Numbered from the stretch's first letter, positions 1 through 7,067 are shown. The stretch is DNA of 7,693 nt from Oscillospiraceae bacterium (GCA_900768735.1 CAAGDZ010000460.1:1-7693), one strand, 5' to 3'. Program-made: numbers and translations. Notes: generated by a model from the sequence alone, not told the origin.

Positions 1-273
1 ATAGCCGCGCGCCGCTGCAACAGCTGACAGACCTATGCCGGTGTTTCCTGATGTCGGCTCGATGATAACCGTGCCGGGTTTCAGCTTTCCGCTTTGCTCA
101 GCATCGTCTATCATAGCCTTTGCTATTCTGTCCTTGACCGAGCCTGCGGGGTTGAAATATTCAAGCTTTGCGAGTATCTTGGCGCCCAGTCCCAGTGATT
201 TTTCGATATGAGTAAGCTCCAGTAACGGTGTCCTGCCAATAATCTTGTCGGCTGATGTGTATATATTTGCCAT
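1..273 (-). CDS. cysK: Cysteine synthase (O-acetylserine sulfhydrylase), N-terminal part
   Basis: PLP enzyme that makes cysteine from O-acetylserine and sulfide in the cytoplasm. Only the first 91 codons are present; the gene continues past the left edge. The translation starts MANIYTSADKIIGRTPLLEL. It carries the GSVKDR segment (residues 44-49), in which Lys47 should form the PLP Schiff base, and the PTSGNTGIGL loop (73-82), which binds the cofactor phosphate and substrate carboxylate in this family. The ATG is preceded by AAGGAG at a spacing of about 8 nt, which fixes the start. No gene lies between it and its promoter at 400-428, so it is the first gene of its transcript. The leader of about 120 nt shows no recognisable riboswitch. 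A cystathionine beta-synthase-like paralogue cannot be fully excluded from the N-terminus alone, but the motifs and length fit CysK best. Confidence 0.93.
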   Translation of the reverse strand, partial: MANIYTSADKIIGRTPLLELTHIEKSLGLGAKILAKLEYFNPAGSVKDRIAKAMIDDAEQSGKLKPGTVIIEPTSGNTGIGLSAVAAARGY

Positions 274-377
274 ATCAAACTCTCCTTTTCGTATACTGCA
301 CATTATGCAGGTTTTGCTCTTTCTCGGCGGTTGCCGCAGAGTATGATGGGTATGAACTTTACAAAGTAAAATTACAT

Positions 378-433
378 ACCTATCAAGTAGGTTGATATAA
401 TAATAACACACTTTTCCTACCTTGTCAATAGGT
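378..433. promoter_or_regulatory. Pair of 15-bp dyad operators over the cysK promoter
   Basis: Site 1 (378-392) is ACCTA-N5-TAGGT, a perfect dyad with TCAAG in the centre. Site 2 (419-433) is ACCTT-GTCAA-TAGGT, the same dyad with one imperfect pair. Their centres are 41 bp apart, about four helical turns, so both should lie on one DNA face. Site 2 covers the -35 box and site 1 lies at the predicted start point, as expected for a repressor. ACCTA/TAGGT half-sites resemble operators of Rrf2-family regulators (CymR, IscR), which control cysteine and Fe-S genes in Firmicutes. The identity of the regulator is inferred. Confidence 0.6.
400..428 (-). promoter_or_regulatory. Predicted sigma-70-type promoter of cysK
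   Basis: On the minus strand, a perfect -35 TTGACA (423-428) is separated by 17 nt from a -10 TATTAT (400-405). Transcription would begin near 393, giving a leader of about 120 nt before the cysK ATG. Two dyads overlap this promoter, one on the -35 box and one at the predicted start point. Confidence 0.75.
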
Positions 434-452
434 AATTAGATTTTTTCTTAAC

Positions 453-483
453 AAAAAAGACAGCCTCACACGAAGCTGTCTTT
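453..483 (-). terminator. Rho-independent terminator of the oadG-oadB unit
   Basis: Perfect 9-bp stem AAAGACAGC (456-464) and GCTGTCTTT (475-483) around a 10-nt loop. On the minus strand the stem runs into a T-tract (453-458 read in reverse). It lies 31 nt past the oadB stop codon and ends that transcript before the cysK promoter region. Confidence 0.85.
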
Positions 484-514
484 ATCATATTGAATTTGTT
501 TGTCCGCAAATTTA

Positions 515-1753
515 TCAGCCAAAGATGTTAAGCAGTACGCCTGCCGCAACCGCCGAGCCGATTACGCCCGCAACGTTAGGTCCCATAGCGTGCATGAGCA
601 GGAAGTTCGAGGGATTTTCCTTTGCGCCGACCGTCTGCGAAACACGCGCCGCCATAGGTACAGCCGATACGCCGGCAGAGCCGATAAGCGGGTTGATTTT
701 GCCGCCGGAGAGCTTATACATGAGCTTACCGAGCAGAAGTCCGCCCGCCGTACCGATGCAGAACGCGATAAGTCCGAGACCTACTATCATAATTGTCTTA
801 AGCGTGAGGAAGTTGTCTGCGGTAGCAGTAGCACCTACTACAGTACCGAGCATGATTGTTACGATGTTCATAAGCTCGTTTGACGCGGTCTTTACCAGTC
901 TGTCAACAACGCCGCTCTCGCGGAACAGGTTACCGAGCATCAGCATACCTACAAGAGGAGTAGCGTCGGGAACGATAAATGCAACAATTAAAGTAACCGC
1001 AACAGGGAAAATAATCTTTTCTCTCTTTGATACAGGTCTGAGACCGCCCATAACGACCGAGCGCTCTTTCTTTGTCGTGAGAGCCTTCATGATAGGCGGC
1101 TGAATTACCGGCACGAGCGCCATATATGAGTATGCGGCAACCGCTATCGAGCCGAGCAGCTCGGGAGCGAGCTTTGATGTAAGGAATATCGCCGTAGGGC
1201 CGTCAGCACCGCCGATGATACCTATAGAAGCAGCCTGCTTGAAGGTGAATGCGATGTCGTTTACACCCGTAAGGCTGAGCAGACATGCGCCGAGGAAGGT
1301 AACGAAGATACCGAGCTGAGCAGCCGCGCCGAGCAGTAAGCTCTTGGGGTTTGCTATCAGAGGGCCGAAGTCGGTCATACAGCCGATGCCGAGGAATATA
1401 AGCGGCGGGAATATCTGCAGCTTAACGCCGAGATAGAGAATGTCGAGCAGACCGCCGTGGTGAAGCACCTCGCCGAAATTAACGCCGTTTGCGGCAAAGT
1501 CGGCGGCGACCGCGGGATCCTGGCTTATACCGAACATCTCCGGATGGAACAGACCCGAGCCGGGGATATTTGTAAGCATCATACCGAAAGCAATCGGTAA
1601 AAGCAGCAGAGGCTCAAATTTTCTTACAATGGCGAGATACATAAGTAAGAATGATACCGCCAGCATAAGTCCCTGCTGAGGAGTTATGTTGCAGAAGCCC
1701 GATTTTTGCACAAGGGCAACAAGGGCATCCCAGAATACTTGTAAAATTTCCAT
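515..1753 (-). CDS. oadB: Na+-translocating decarboxylase, beta subunit
   Basis: Integral membrane subunit (412 aa) of biotin-dependent sodium pumps (OadB/GcdB/MmdB, PF03977). It decarboxylates carboxybiotin and exports Na+. The protein is strongly hydrophobic throughout, with many membrane segments and few charged loops. The hallmark GGADGPT occupies residues 181-187. By my recollection of Klebsiella OadB, key residues are Asp203, Tyr229, Asn373, Gly377, Ser382 and Arg389. With a constant offset of 19 they all fall on matching residues here: D184, Y210, N354, G358, S363, R370. The ion-conducting machinery therefore looks intact. The ATG follows a GGAAG site. It lies 30 nt downstream of the small-subunit gene and ahead of a strong terminator, so the two form an operon. 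The sequence does not show whether the partner acts on oxaloacetate, methylmalonyl-CoA or glutaconyl-CoA; the symbol is a family label. Confidence 0.93.
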   Translation of the reverse strand: MEILQVFWDALVALVQKSGFCNITPQQGLMLAVSFLLMYLAIVRKFEPLLLLPIAFGMMLTNIPGSGLFHPEMFGISQDPAVAADFAANGVNFGEVLHHGGLLDILYLGVKLQIFPPLIFLGIGCMTDFGPLIANPKSLLLGAAAQLGIFVTFLGACLLSLTGVNDIAFTFKQAASIGIIGGADGPTAIFLTSKLAPELLGSIAVAAYSYMALVPVIQPPIMKALTTKKERSVVMGGLRPVSKREKIIFPVAVTLIVAFIVPDATPLVGMLMLGNLFRESGVVDRLVKTASNELMNIVTIMLGTVVGATATADNFLTLKTIMIVGLGLIAFCIGTAGGLLLGKLMYKLSGGKINPLIGSAGVSAVPMAARVSQTVGAKENPSNFLLMHAMGPNVAGVIGSAVAAGVLLNIFG

Positions 1754-1783
1754 AAGTCTTCCTTTCTCATTCAGTGCCGAGCG

Positions 1784-2194
1784 TTAAAACGGGCGGGTAT
1801 TTTCGTTTACACCCGCGTTGCCCCAGCTTGAACGGGGTTGCTTTTCGGAACGCTTAATTTTCTTTATCACATAATTTTTGCCGTCATCCGCACCGTACGC
1901 CGCAATTGCCGCGGAAATAACCGCGATTATCTCGTCGTCGTTTTCGTCCTCCTCAATTATCTCTGCGGGGGCGGGAGCAGGGGCAGGCTCTTGCTTTACC
2001 TCTGCTGGCTTGTCGGTCTTTTTCTTTGTGCCTAAGTTGCAGAAAAAACCGATAATGTACAGCAATAAAATCAGTATTGCTAAAATTAAAAATACTACCA
2101 CGATACCGGTTATTACCGTAGCCCACATACCGCTGATGTTGTCAGCCGCGGAATCTTCCGTAATAATCGCCATCGTGCGCAATAAATTCTCCAT
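1784..2194 (-). CDS. oadG: Na+-pump decarboxylase small (gamma/delta) membrane subunit
   Basis: A 136-aa OadG/MmdD-like subunit (PF04277 type) that anchors the carboxyltransferase part of the sodium pump to the membrane beta subunit. Residues 1-24 are a short N-terminus and about 25-52 form one very hydrophobic helix. A Lys-rich stop (57-59) and an acidic, Ala-Pro repeat linker (about 61-85) follow. The segment DDEIIAVISAAIAAY (86-100) and a C-terminal SSWGNAG (122-128) match the usual tail of MmdD-type subunits, which contacts the biotin complex. No biotinylation motif (AMKM) is present, so this is not the carrier protein. The start is ATG at 2192-2194 with GGAG 10 nt upstream; Met8 has no such site. 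It is the first gene of the oadG-oadB unit, with a promoter about 70 nt upstream. Confidence 0.85.
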   Translation of the reverse strand: MENLLRTMAIITEDSAADNISGMWATVITGIVVVFLILAILILLLYIIGFFCNLGTKKKTDKPAEVKQEPAPAPAPAEIIEEDENDDEIIAVISAAIAAYGADDGKNYVIKKIKRSEKQPRSSWGNAGVNENTRPF

Positions 2195-2264
2195 CTGGCA
2201 TAGTCTCCATTCTTTATAAAGTGCTCAGAATGCCGCCGCATTTCGACAGCATAAACTAATTTAT

Positions 2265-2293
2265 ATTATACTATATCCGCTTTTTAAATTCAA
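2265..2293 (-). promoter_or_regulatory. Predicted promoter of the oadG-oadB unit
   Basis: The minus strand reads TTGAAT (2288-2293), 17 nt, then a perfect TATAAT (2265-2270). The predicted start is near 2258, giving a leader of about 64 nt. The leader contains one small hairpin (AATGC 2229-2233 with GCATT 2238-2242) but no recognised riboswitch. Confidence 0.75.
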
Positions 2294-2315
2294 TCCATTT
2301 CTTTGTAGATTTTTT

Positions 2316-2331
2316 AACAAAATTTTTTGTT
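2316..2331. repeat. AT-rich dyad upstream of the oadG promoter
   Basis: AACAAAA (2316-2322) and TTTTGTT (2325-2331) form a perfect 7-bp inverted repeat with a 2-bp centre. It sits about 22 bp upstream of the oadG -35 box in the divergent oadG/CLC intergenic region. It could be an activator or operator site, but such dyads also arise by chance in AT-rich DNA. Confidence 0.35.
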
Positions 2332-2463
2332 GAATTTGCACTATTTTTAGTTCATTTATTAGTATGAGGGGTAAGCACGCCGCATATTCCCGAAAATCAG
2401 CCTTTAAAATCCTTAAATTTCCGAAATTATTCGCCAAATTTCACAATCGGTTATAAAAAAATA

Positions 2464-2492
2464 TTTACATCGGGAGAAAAAAGTGATACAAT
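2464..2492 (+). promoter_or_regulatory. Predicted promoter of the CLC-mtnA unit
   Basis: TTTACA (2464-2469), 17 nt, TACAAT (2487-2492). Transcription should start near 2499. That leaves about 31 nt before the TTG start at 2530 and argues against translation from the GTG at 2500. No fluoride riboswitch (crcB motif) is visible by eye between 2300 and 2530. Confidence 0.65.
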
Positions 2493-2529
2493 CTTTTATG
2501 TGAAAAATCAAAAGCATGAGGGATATATT

Positions 2530-3792
2530 TTGAAAAAACTGTTAAATCATCTGCGTATACGCACCGAGCGTATTTACATAATTATACGGACATTTATAAA
2601 ATGGCTGCTTCTGTCGGGAATAACCGGCGCGCTCTGCGGACTTTGCGGCACTGCGTTTCATCTCTGCATGGAATTTGCCACCGAGCTTCGCACCGAAAAC
2701 AGCTTTCTTATTTACTTTCTGCCGCTGGGCGGTCTTGCAATTGTATTTTTATACCATATCTGCGGACTTAAAAACGACCCCGGCACAAACATAGTCATAA
2801 CCTCGATACGCACCGAGGGCAAAATCCCGGTGCGAATGGCGCCGCTTATATTCATATCGGCGTTTATAACCCACCTGTTCGGCGGCTCGGCAGGACGCGA
2901 GGGCGCGGCGCTGCAGATAGGCGGCGGACTGTCCGCTGAGATAGCACGCCTGCTTAAAATGAGCGAGCGCAACGGAAATCTGCTGGTCATGTGCGGCATG
3001 AGCGGACTTTTCTCGGCGCTGTTCGGCACACCGATAACCGCGACCTTTTTCGCTATGGAGGTGATAAGCGTAGGCGTGTTTTACTACACCGCGCTTGTTC
3101 CCTGCTTTTTCTCGGCGATTACCGCGTTCGGCGTATCGTATCTGTTCGGCGTGAAGCCGGTTATCTACAAAATCGACGTACCGGAGATAAGTGTGCCTAA
3201 TATCGCGTTTGCTATGCTGCTCGGCGTGTGCATCGCGATAATCAGCGTGGTTTTCTGCTGGTCGCTGCACAAGCTGTCGGGTGTGCTGAAAAGCAAAATC
3301 AAGAATGACTACATAAAAATAGCGCTCGGCGGCGTTGTTATAGTCGGTCTTACTCTTATTTTCGGCACCGACTACAACGGTGCGGGCATGGACGTAATCG
3401 GCACTGCGCTGAGCGGCACATCGCGCCCCGAGTCGTTTGCTTTAAAGCTTTTGTTTACGGTTATAACTATAGCCTGCGGGTACAAGGGCGGCGAAATCGT
3501 ACCGTCGTTTTTCATCGGCGCTACCTTCGGCAACTTCTTCGGCTCGCTTATCGGTCTGCCGCCGCAGTTTGCGGGGGCGCTCGGACTTGTCGCGATGTTC
3601 TGCGGAGTGGTAAACTGCCCTGTGACTTCTCTATTGCTCAGCATTGAGCTGTTCGGCGGAGAGGGTCTGGTTTTCTTTGCCGCCGCCTGCTCGGTAAGCT
3701 ATATACTGTCCGGCTACTACGGACTTTATACGGGGCAGAAAATCATGTACTCAAAGCTGCACAGCAAGTACATAAACAGACACACAAAATAA
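2530..3792 (+). CDS. CLC-F-type fluoride/proton antiporter (CLC family)
   Basis: Polytopic membrane antiporter of the CLC family (420 aa from this start), probably exporting fluoride in exchange for protons. The first half has GGSAGREGAALQIGG, with the proton-gating glutamate at residue 124. The second half has GYKGGEIVPSFFIGA (317-331) in place of the chloride-type GxFxP loop. The usual GSGIP selectivity loop is replaced by DPGTNIV (83-89), and the RMAPL..THLFGGSAGREG stretch is, as I recall, the pattern of the CLC-F clade. I chose TTG 2530-2532 as start because GAGGG lies 7 nt upstream; an in-frame GTG at 2500 would add 10 residues but sits on the predicted transcription start. mtnA follows 21 nt downstream, so the two are probably co-transcribed. 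An ordinary chloride CLC is the alternative. Confidence 0.85.
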   Translation: MKKLLNHLRIRTERIYIIIRTFIKWLLLSGITGALCGLCGTAFHLCMEFATELRTENSFLIYFLPLGGLAIVFLYHICGLKNDPGTNIVITSIRTEGKIPVRMAPLIFISAFITHLFGGSAGREGAALQIGGGLSAEIARLLKMSERNGNLLVMCGMSGLFSALFGTPITATFFAMEVISVGVFYYTALVPCFFSAITAFGVSYLFGVKPVIYKIDVPEISVPNIAFAMLLGVCIAIISVVFCWSLHKLSGVLKSKIKNDYIKIALGGVVIVGLTLIFGTDYNGAGMDVIGTALSGTSRPESFALKLLFTVITIACGYKGGEIVPSFFIGATFGNFFGSLIGLPPQFAGALGLVAMFCGVVNCPVTSLLLSIELFGGEGLVFFAAACSVSYILSGYYGLYTGQKIMYSKLHSKYINRHTK

Positions 3793-3813
3793 TCAGAAAA
3801 ACGAGGAACTTAT

Positions 3814-4869
3814 ATGGAATATCTCCCGCTTGACAGCGTGCGCCTGTCCGAGGACGAAAGCGCGGTTGTGATAATCGACCAGACGCTCCTCCCCGAAAGG
3901 CTTGAATACAAGAAACTTAAAACCGCCGAGCAGATTTATGACGCGATAAAGCGGCTTTGCGTAAGGGGCGCTCCTGCGATAGGTATATGCGCGGGGTATG
4001 CGATGTATGTGCTGGCAAGGCAGATAACCGCCGCCGATAACGCCGCTTTTTATTCAGAGCTTGAAAAATACGGCGAATACCTCTGTTCTTCACGCCCCAC
4101 GGCGGTAAACCTCAGCGCGGCGGTAAGCAAAATGCTGTGCGCCGCAAAAGCCGCGACAGATAAGCCAGAATCGGAAATTATTGACATATTAAGGCAGACA
4201 GCAATAAAAATCCACGAGGACGATATAGCGATGTGCCGTGCAATCTCCGAGTACGGGCTGACGCTTGTAAATGACGGCGACGGCATACTCACCCACTGCA
4301 ACGCGGGACCGCTTGCTACCTCGCGCTATGGCACAGGACTCGGTGCGCTGATACTCGGGAGCGAGCGCGGATATACCTTTCACGCCTACTGTGACGAGAC
4401 ACGCCCGCTTTTACAGGGCGCGCGGCTGACCGCCTTCGAGCTGAAAAACGCGGGTGTGGATGTCACGCTTATCTGTGACAACATGGCGAGCCTTGTTATG
4501 AAACAGGGGCTGATAAATGCGGTATTTGTCGGCTGTGACCGCGTTGCCGCAAACGGCGATACCGCGAATAAAATCGGCACTGGCGCAGCGGCGATACTGG
4601 CGCGGCACTATCATATTCCGTTTTATGTGTTCTGCCCGTCATCGACCGTGGATTTTGACTGTAAAAGCGGCGCAGATATACCGATAGAGTACCGTGACCC
4701 CGAGGAGATACGCTCGATGTTTTTCACAAAGCCGACAGCACCCGAGGTAAAGTGCCTTAACCCCGCCTTTGATGTGACCGACGCGGAGCTTATCACCGCT
4801 ATCGTTACCGAAAAGGGGATATGCCGTCCGCCGTATGACAGGTCGCTCAGAGAGATTCTCGGAAGATAA
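3814..4869 (+). CDS. mtnA: S-methyl-5-thioribose-1-phosphate isomerase
   Basis: Cytoplasmic aldose-ketose isomerase (351 aa, usual MtnA length) converting 5-methylthioribose-1-phosphate to 5-methylthioribulose-1-phosphate in methionine salvage. It belongs to the eIF2B-like fold. Diagnostic segments are RGAPAIG (51-57), SRPTAVNL (93-100), the catalytic cysteine Cys162 in THCNAGPLAT, DETRPLLQGARLT (194-206), and GCDRVAANGDTANKIGTG (240-257), in which Asp242 is the acid/base and Asn252-Lys253 bind phosphate. All expected active-site residues are present; GCDRV instead of the common GADRI is a mild variation. The ATG has GAGGAA about 7 nt upstream. It follows the CLC gene by 21 nt and ends before a hairpin. 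No other salvage gene (mtnK, mtnP, mtnB, mtnD) is within the window. Ribose-1,5-bisphosphate isomerase is a less likely paralogue. Confidence 0.94.
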   Translation: MEYLPLDSVRLSEDESAVVIIDQTLLPERLEYKKLKTAEQIYDAIKRLCVRGAPAIGICAGYAMYVLARQITAADNAAFYSELEKYGEYLCSSRPTAVNLSAAVSKMLCAAKAATDKPESEIIDILRQTAIKIHEDDIAMCRAISEYGLTLVNDGDGILTHCNAGPLATSRYGTGLGALILGSERGYTFHAYCDETRPLLQGARLTAFELKNAGVDVTLICDNMASLVMKQGLINAVFVGCDRVAANGDTANKIGTGAAAILARHYHIPFYVFCPSSTVDFDCKSGADIPIEYRDPEEIRSMFFTKPTAPEVKCLNPAFDVTDAELITAIVTEKGICRPPYDRSLREILGR

Positions 4870-4885
4870 GCAATTAAATACAAAT

Positions 4886-4919
4886 AGGCGGCGTTATCGG
4901 AAATCCGATAGCGCCGCCT
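4886..4919. terminator. Hairpin terminator between convergent mtnA and mannanase genes
   Basis: A 15-bp GC-rich stem (4886-4900 with 4905-4919), perfect except for one G-T pair, with a 4-nt AAAT loop. It lies 16 nt after the mtnA stop and 20 nt after the mannanase stop. The flank read on the minus strand is T-rich (ATTTGTATTTAATT). The plus-strand flank is poorer in T, so it should stop mannanase transcription more efficiently. Confidence 0.75.
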
Positions 4920-4939
4920 GATTATTCAGTTATATCGGC

Positions 4940-6820
4940 TTACTTTGCCGTCTTGCCCGATACAGCCGTATATCCGCTGTATAATGCGGTTTTGCCGCTC
5001 ATTTTGTAGGCTTTGATTCGCAGCTGATAAGTAGTATTTTTTGCAAGTCCGCTTATTCTGTAGGTAGTCGTGGCGTTATTGGTTATCTTTGCCGCGCGTA
5101 CCCACTTGCCGTCCTTATAGATTTCTATAATATATCCATCTGCTGAGGTGTTCTTTGTCCAGTTCATGCGCAGTGCGGTTGAAGCCGTGCCGCCGATTTT
5201 AACGCCTGTCACCTTTGACGGATTTGTCCGTGCCGCAAGTGTTGCCGTATATCCGCTGTAAAGCGGGGTACTTCCGCTCATCTTATAGGCTCTCATGCGG
5301 AACTTGTACGCTGTTCCGGCACTTAGTCCTTCTGCACGATAGGTAGCAGTCGTGTTATTTGTAATCTTTGCAATTCTTACCCATGCAGTACCGTTGTACT
5401 TCTCGATTATATAACCGTCTGCGCTTGTGTTCTTGTTCCAGTTAAGCCGAAGCGCATCAGCCGCTCTGCCGCCGAGAGTTAAGCCAGTCACATTTGACGG
5501 ATTTGTCCGTGCCGCGAGCGTGCTTGTATATCCGCTGTAAAGCGCGGTCGTTCCGTCCATTTTATAGGCTCTCATGCGGAACTTGTAGGCTTTACCTGCC
5601 GCAAGTCCGGTCACGCGGTAGGTGGTTGTTACATTGTTTGTAAGCTTTGCTATGCGCACCCACTTTGAGCCGTCGTACTTTTCGATTATATATCCGTCGG
5701 CGCTTGTATTCTTATTCCAGTTAAGCCGGAGTGCGTCAGCCGCTCTGCCGCCGAGGGTAAAGCCTGTGATTTTTTCATTTGAAAAATCCTCGTTGCCCGA
5801 CTGCCCGCCGGTATAGACAGAGCATATTGTTGAAGTGTTTTTTATTCCGTTGGTATCGTAAAAAAGGGTATTTCCCCATTCGGTCAGGCTTGAGCCGTCC
5901 CATGTGTCAGATAAGTCAAGGTATTCAACTCCCCCACTGTTTCCCTTCCATGACCAGCCGAGATAGCCGACATTCTTTTGTTCGCAATAGCTGAGTATCG
6001 TCTGCTCGTCCACATCGCCGTTTGTGTGACGGTTGCCGAATTCTCCGATTACAACAGGTACTCCGATAGAAAGTGCATTGTCGATATTCGTCTTAACAGT
6101 AGTGGAGTTGCCGCCGGAATATTCATACATATGTATGGAAAATACGGTATTCTTCTGACTGTCGGCATCAAATACTTCCTTACCGTAGTATTTGATAGAG
6201 TCGGGATACTGTCCCCAGCCCGCACAGTCTACCATTATCATGTTATTTATTCCTGCTGTACGAAGCGACTTTATCGCACTTTTGTAGCCCTCCGCCCATG
6301 TGCTGCTGTCCCACGAGCCGCACCACTCGTTTGCGATATTGAGTATAACGTATTCCGTGTTGCTGTTCAGCAGTTCTTTCATTTCTATCCAGTAGCTTAC
6401 CGCGCTGTCAAGGTCGGCGGTGCTGTTGCTGCCTGTCGCGTCATGAACCTCAAGAACACATACCACTTTATTCTGCTTGCACAGACTGATGATATTTTCT
6501 ACTTCGCTGTATGTTGTCTTGGTCCATTGAACACCGTCCGATAAAACTATTCTCACGGTATTTGCGCCCAGATTTGCCGCCGCCTTTATCGATGTTTCGG
6601 TATATGATTTGTACCATGCGTGAGCAATATTTACACCGCGCATTTCAAAGCTGTTTCCGTTTGCGTCACATATATCGGTGCCGCTGACATAAAAACCTTC
6701 ATTTGCCGCAGACGACGGTGCTGTCAGCGCACATATACATAATACAATTGCAAATAACGCCGTCAGAATTACAGACATGCGTTTTATGAAATACGAAAAT
6801 GATGCTTTTGATTTTTCCAT
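4940..6820 (-). CDS. Secreted GH5_8 endo-beta-1,4-mannanase with three Fn3 modules
   Basis: Exported glycoside hydrolase (626 aa) predicted to cut the beta-1,4-mannan backbone outside the cell. Residues 1-39 form a long Sec signal peptide (basic start, hydrophobic core 16-33, likely cleavage near APSSAA). Residues 41-340 are a GH5 barrel. FYVSGT, RGVNIAHAWYK, TVRIVLSDG.QWTK, VLEVHDATG, NIANEW, SIHMYEY, VIGEFGNRHTNGDVDE and GWSWKGN closely match the alkaline Bacillus mannanases of subfamily GH5_8. The acid/base should be Glu165 (NEW) and the nucleophile Glu260 (GEF). Residues 351-626 are three tandem Fn3 domains. I see no dockerin, carbohydrate-binding module or sortase motif, so attachment, if any, is unknown. 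AAGGAGAA lies about 5 nt before the ATG. Its own promoter (6870-6899) and terminator suggest it is transcribed alone. Cellulase activity is the less likely alternative. Confidence 0.93.
   Translation of the reverse strand: MEKSKASFSYFIKRMSVILTALFAIVLCICALTAPSSAANEGFYVSGTDICDANGNSFEMRGVNIAHAWYKSYTETSIKAAANLGANTVRIVLSDGVQWTKTTYSEVENIISLCKQNKVVCVLEVHDATGSNSTADLDSAVSYWIEMKELLNSNTEYVILNIANEWCGSWDSSTWAEGYKSAIKSLRTAGINNMIMVDCAGWGQYPDSIKYYGKEVFDADSQKNTVFSIHMYEYSGGNSTTVKTNIDNALSIGVPVVIGEFGNRHTNGDVDEQTILSYCEQKNVGYLGWSWKGNSGGVEYLDLSDTWDGSSLTEWGNTLFYDTNGIKNTSTICSVYTGGQSGNEDFSNEKITGFTLGGRAADALRLNWNKNTSADGYIIEKYDGSKWVRIAKLTNNVTTTYRVTGLAAGKAYKFRMRAYKMDGTTALYSGYTSTLAARTNPSNVTGLTLGGRAADALRLNWNKNTSADGYIIEKYNGTAWVRIAKITNNTTATYRAEGLSAGTAYKFRMRAYKMSGSTPLYSGYTATLAARTNPSKVTGVKIGGTASTALRMNWTKNTSADGYIIEIYKDGKWVRAAKITNNATTTYRISGLAKNTTYQLRIKAYKMSGKTALYSGYTAVSGKTAK
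4943..5770 (-). repeat. Three tandem 279-bp repeats encoding Fn3 domains
   Basis: Unit 1 spans 5492-5770, unit 2 spans 5213-5491, and unit 3 spans 4943-5212 (its end is trimmed by the stop codon). Each full unit encodes 93 residues with the pattern TG..GG..A.AL.NW.KNTSADGYIIE.Y, then WVR.AK.TNN.T.TYR and AYKM.G.T.LYSGYT. Units 1 and 2 are most alike (LGGRAADALRLNWNKNTSADGYIIEKY is shared); unit 3 is more diverged. The exact 93-residue period points to expansion by unequal recombination. Confidence 0.9.
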
Positions 6821-6869
6821 AACAATTCTCCTTATTTTAGGAAGGTATTCGGTAAATTTAACTAAATTA

Positions 6870-6899
6870 AGTATATCACATCTTTATTTTCACTGTCAA
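6870..6899 (-). promoter_or_regulatory. Predicted promoter of the mannanase gene
   Basis: The minus strand reads a perfect TTGACA (6894-6899), 18 nt, then TATACT (6870-6875). The start would be near 6863, giving a leader of about 43 nt that ends in the AAGGAGAA ribosome binding site at 6826-6833. Confidence 0.7.
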
Positions 6900-7016
6900 C
6901 TTTATTACCGTTATTTTTTCCATTGAGAAAATTTTTGTATATCCGCACAATCGGGACAATAAAATATTGTTTGTTTTCACAATTTTTACTCATTATCACT
7001 CTGAATTTAGCTAATT

Positions 7017-7037
7017 TATCCTACAGATTTTAGGATA
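7017..7037. repeat. 7-bp dyad upstream of the mannanase promoter
   Basis: TATCCTA (7017-7023) and TAGGATA (7031-7037) form a perfect inverted repeat with a 7-bp spacer. It is about 120 bp upstream of the mannanase -35 box. It has the shape of a regulator site, but there is no second copy nearby and its role is unknown. Confidence 0.4.
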
Positions 7038-7067
7038 TACTTTTGTGATAAGCGCCGTATATATGTA

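Noticed and set aside
525..1103. Open frame of 192 codons on the plus strand
   Set aside because: It lies opposite oadB, whose family motifs are unmistakable on the minus strand, and has no family resemblance or ribosome binding site of its own.
2300..2530. Possible fluoride riboswitch upstream of the CLC gene
   Set aside because: I could not find the conserved crcB-motif segments, and the predicted start leaves too short a leader.
2749..3270. Open frame of 173 codons on the minus strand
   Set aside because: It is antisense to the CLC gene, and its His/Arg/Tyr-rich translation is typical of a shadow frame.
5978..6544. Open frame of 188 codons on the plus strand
   Set aside because: It is antisense to the catalytic domain of the mannanase and is an ordinary shadow of that coding region.
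6966..6983. ATTGT/ACAAT inverted repeat upstream of the mannanase promoter
   Set aside because: Only five paired bases with an 8-bp spacer in very AT-rich DNA; expected by chance.
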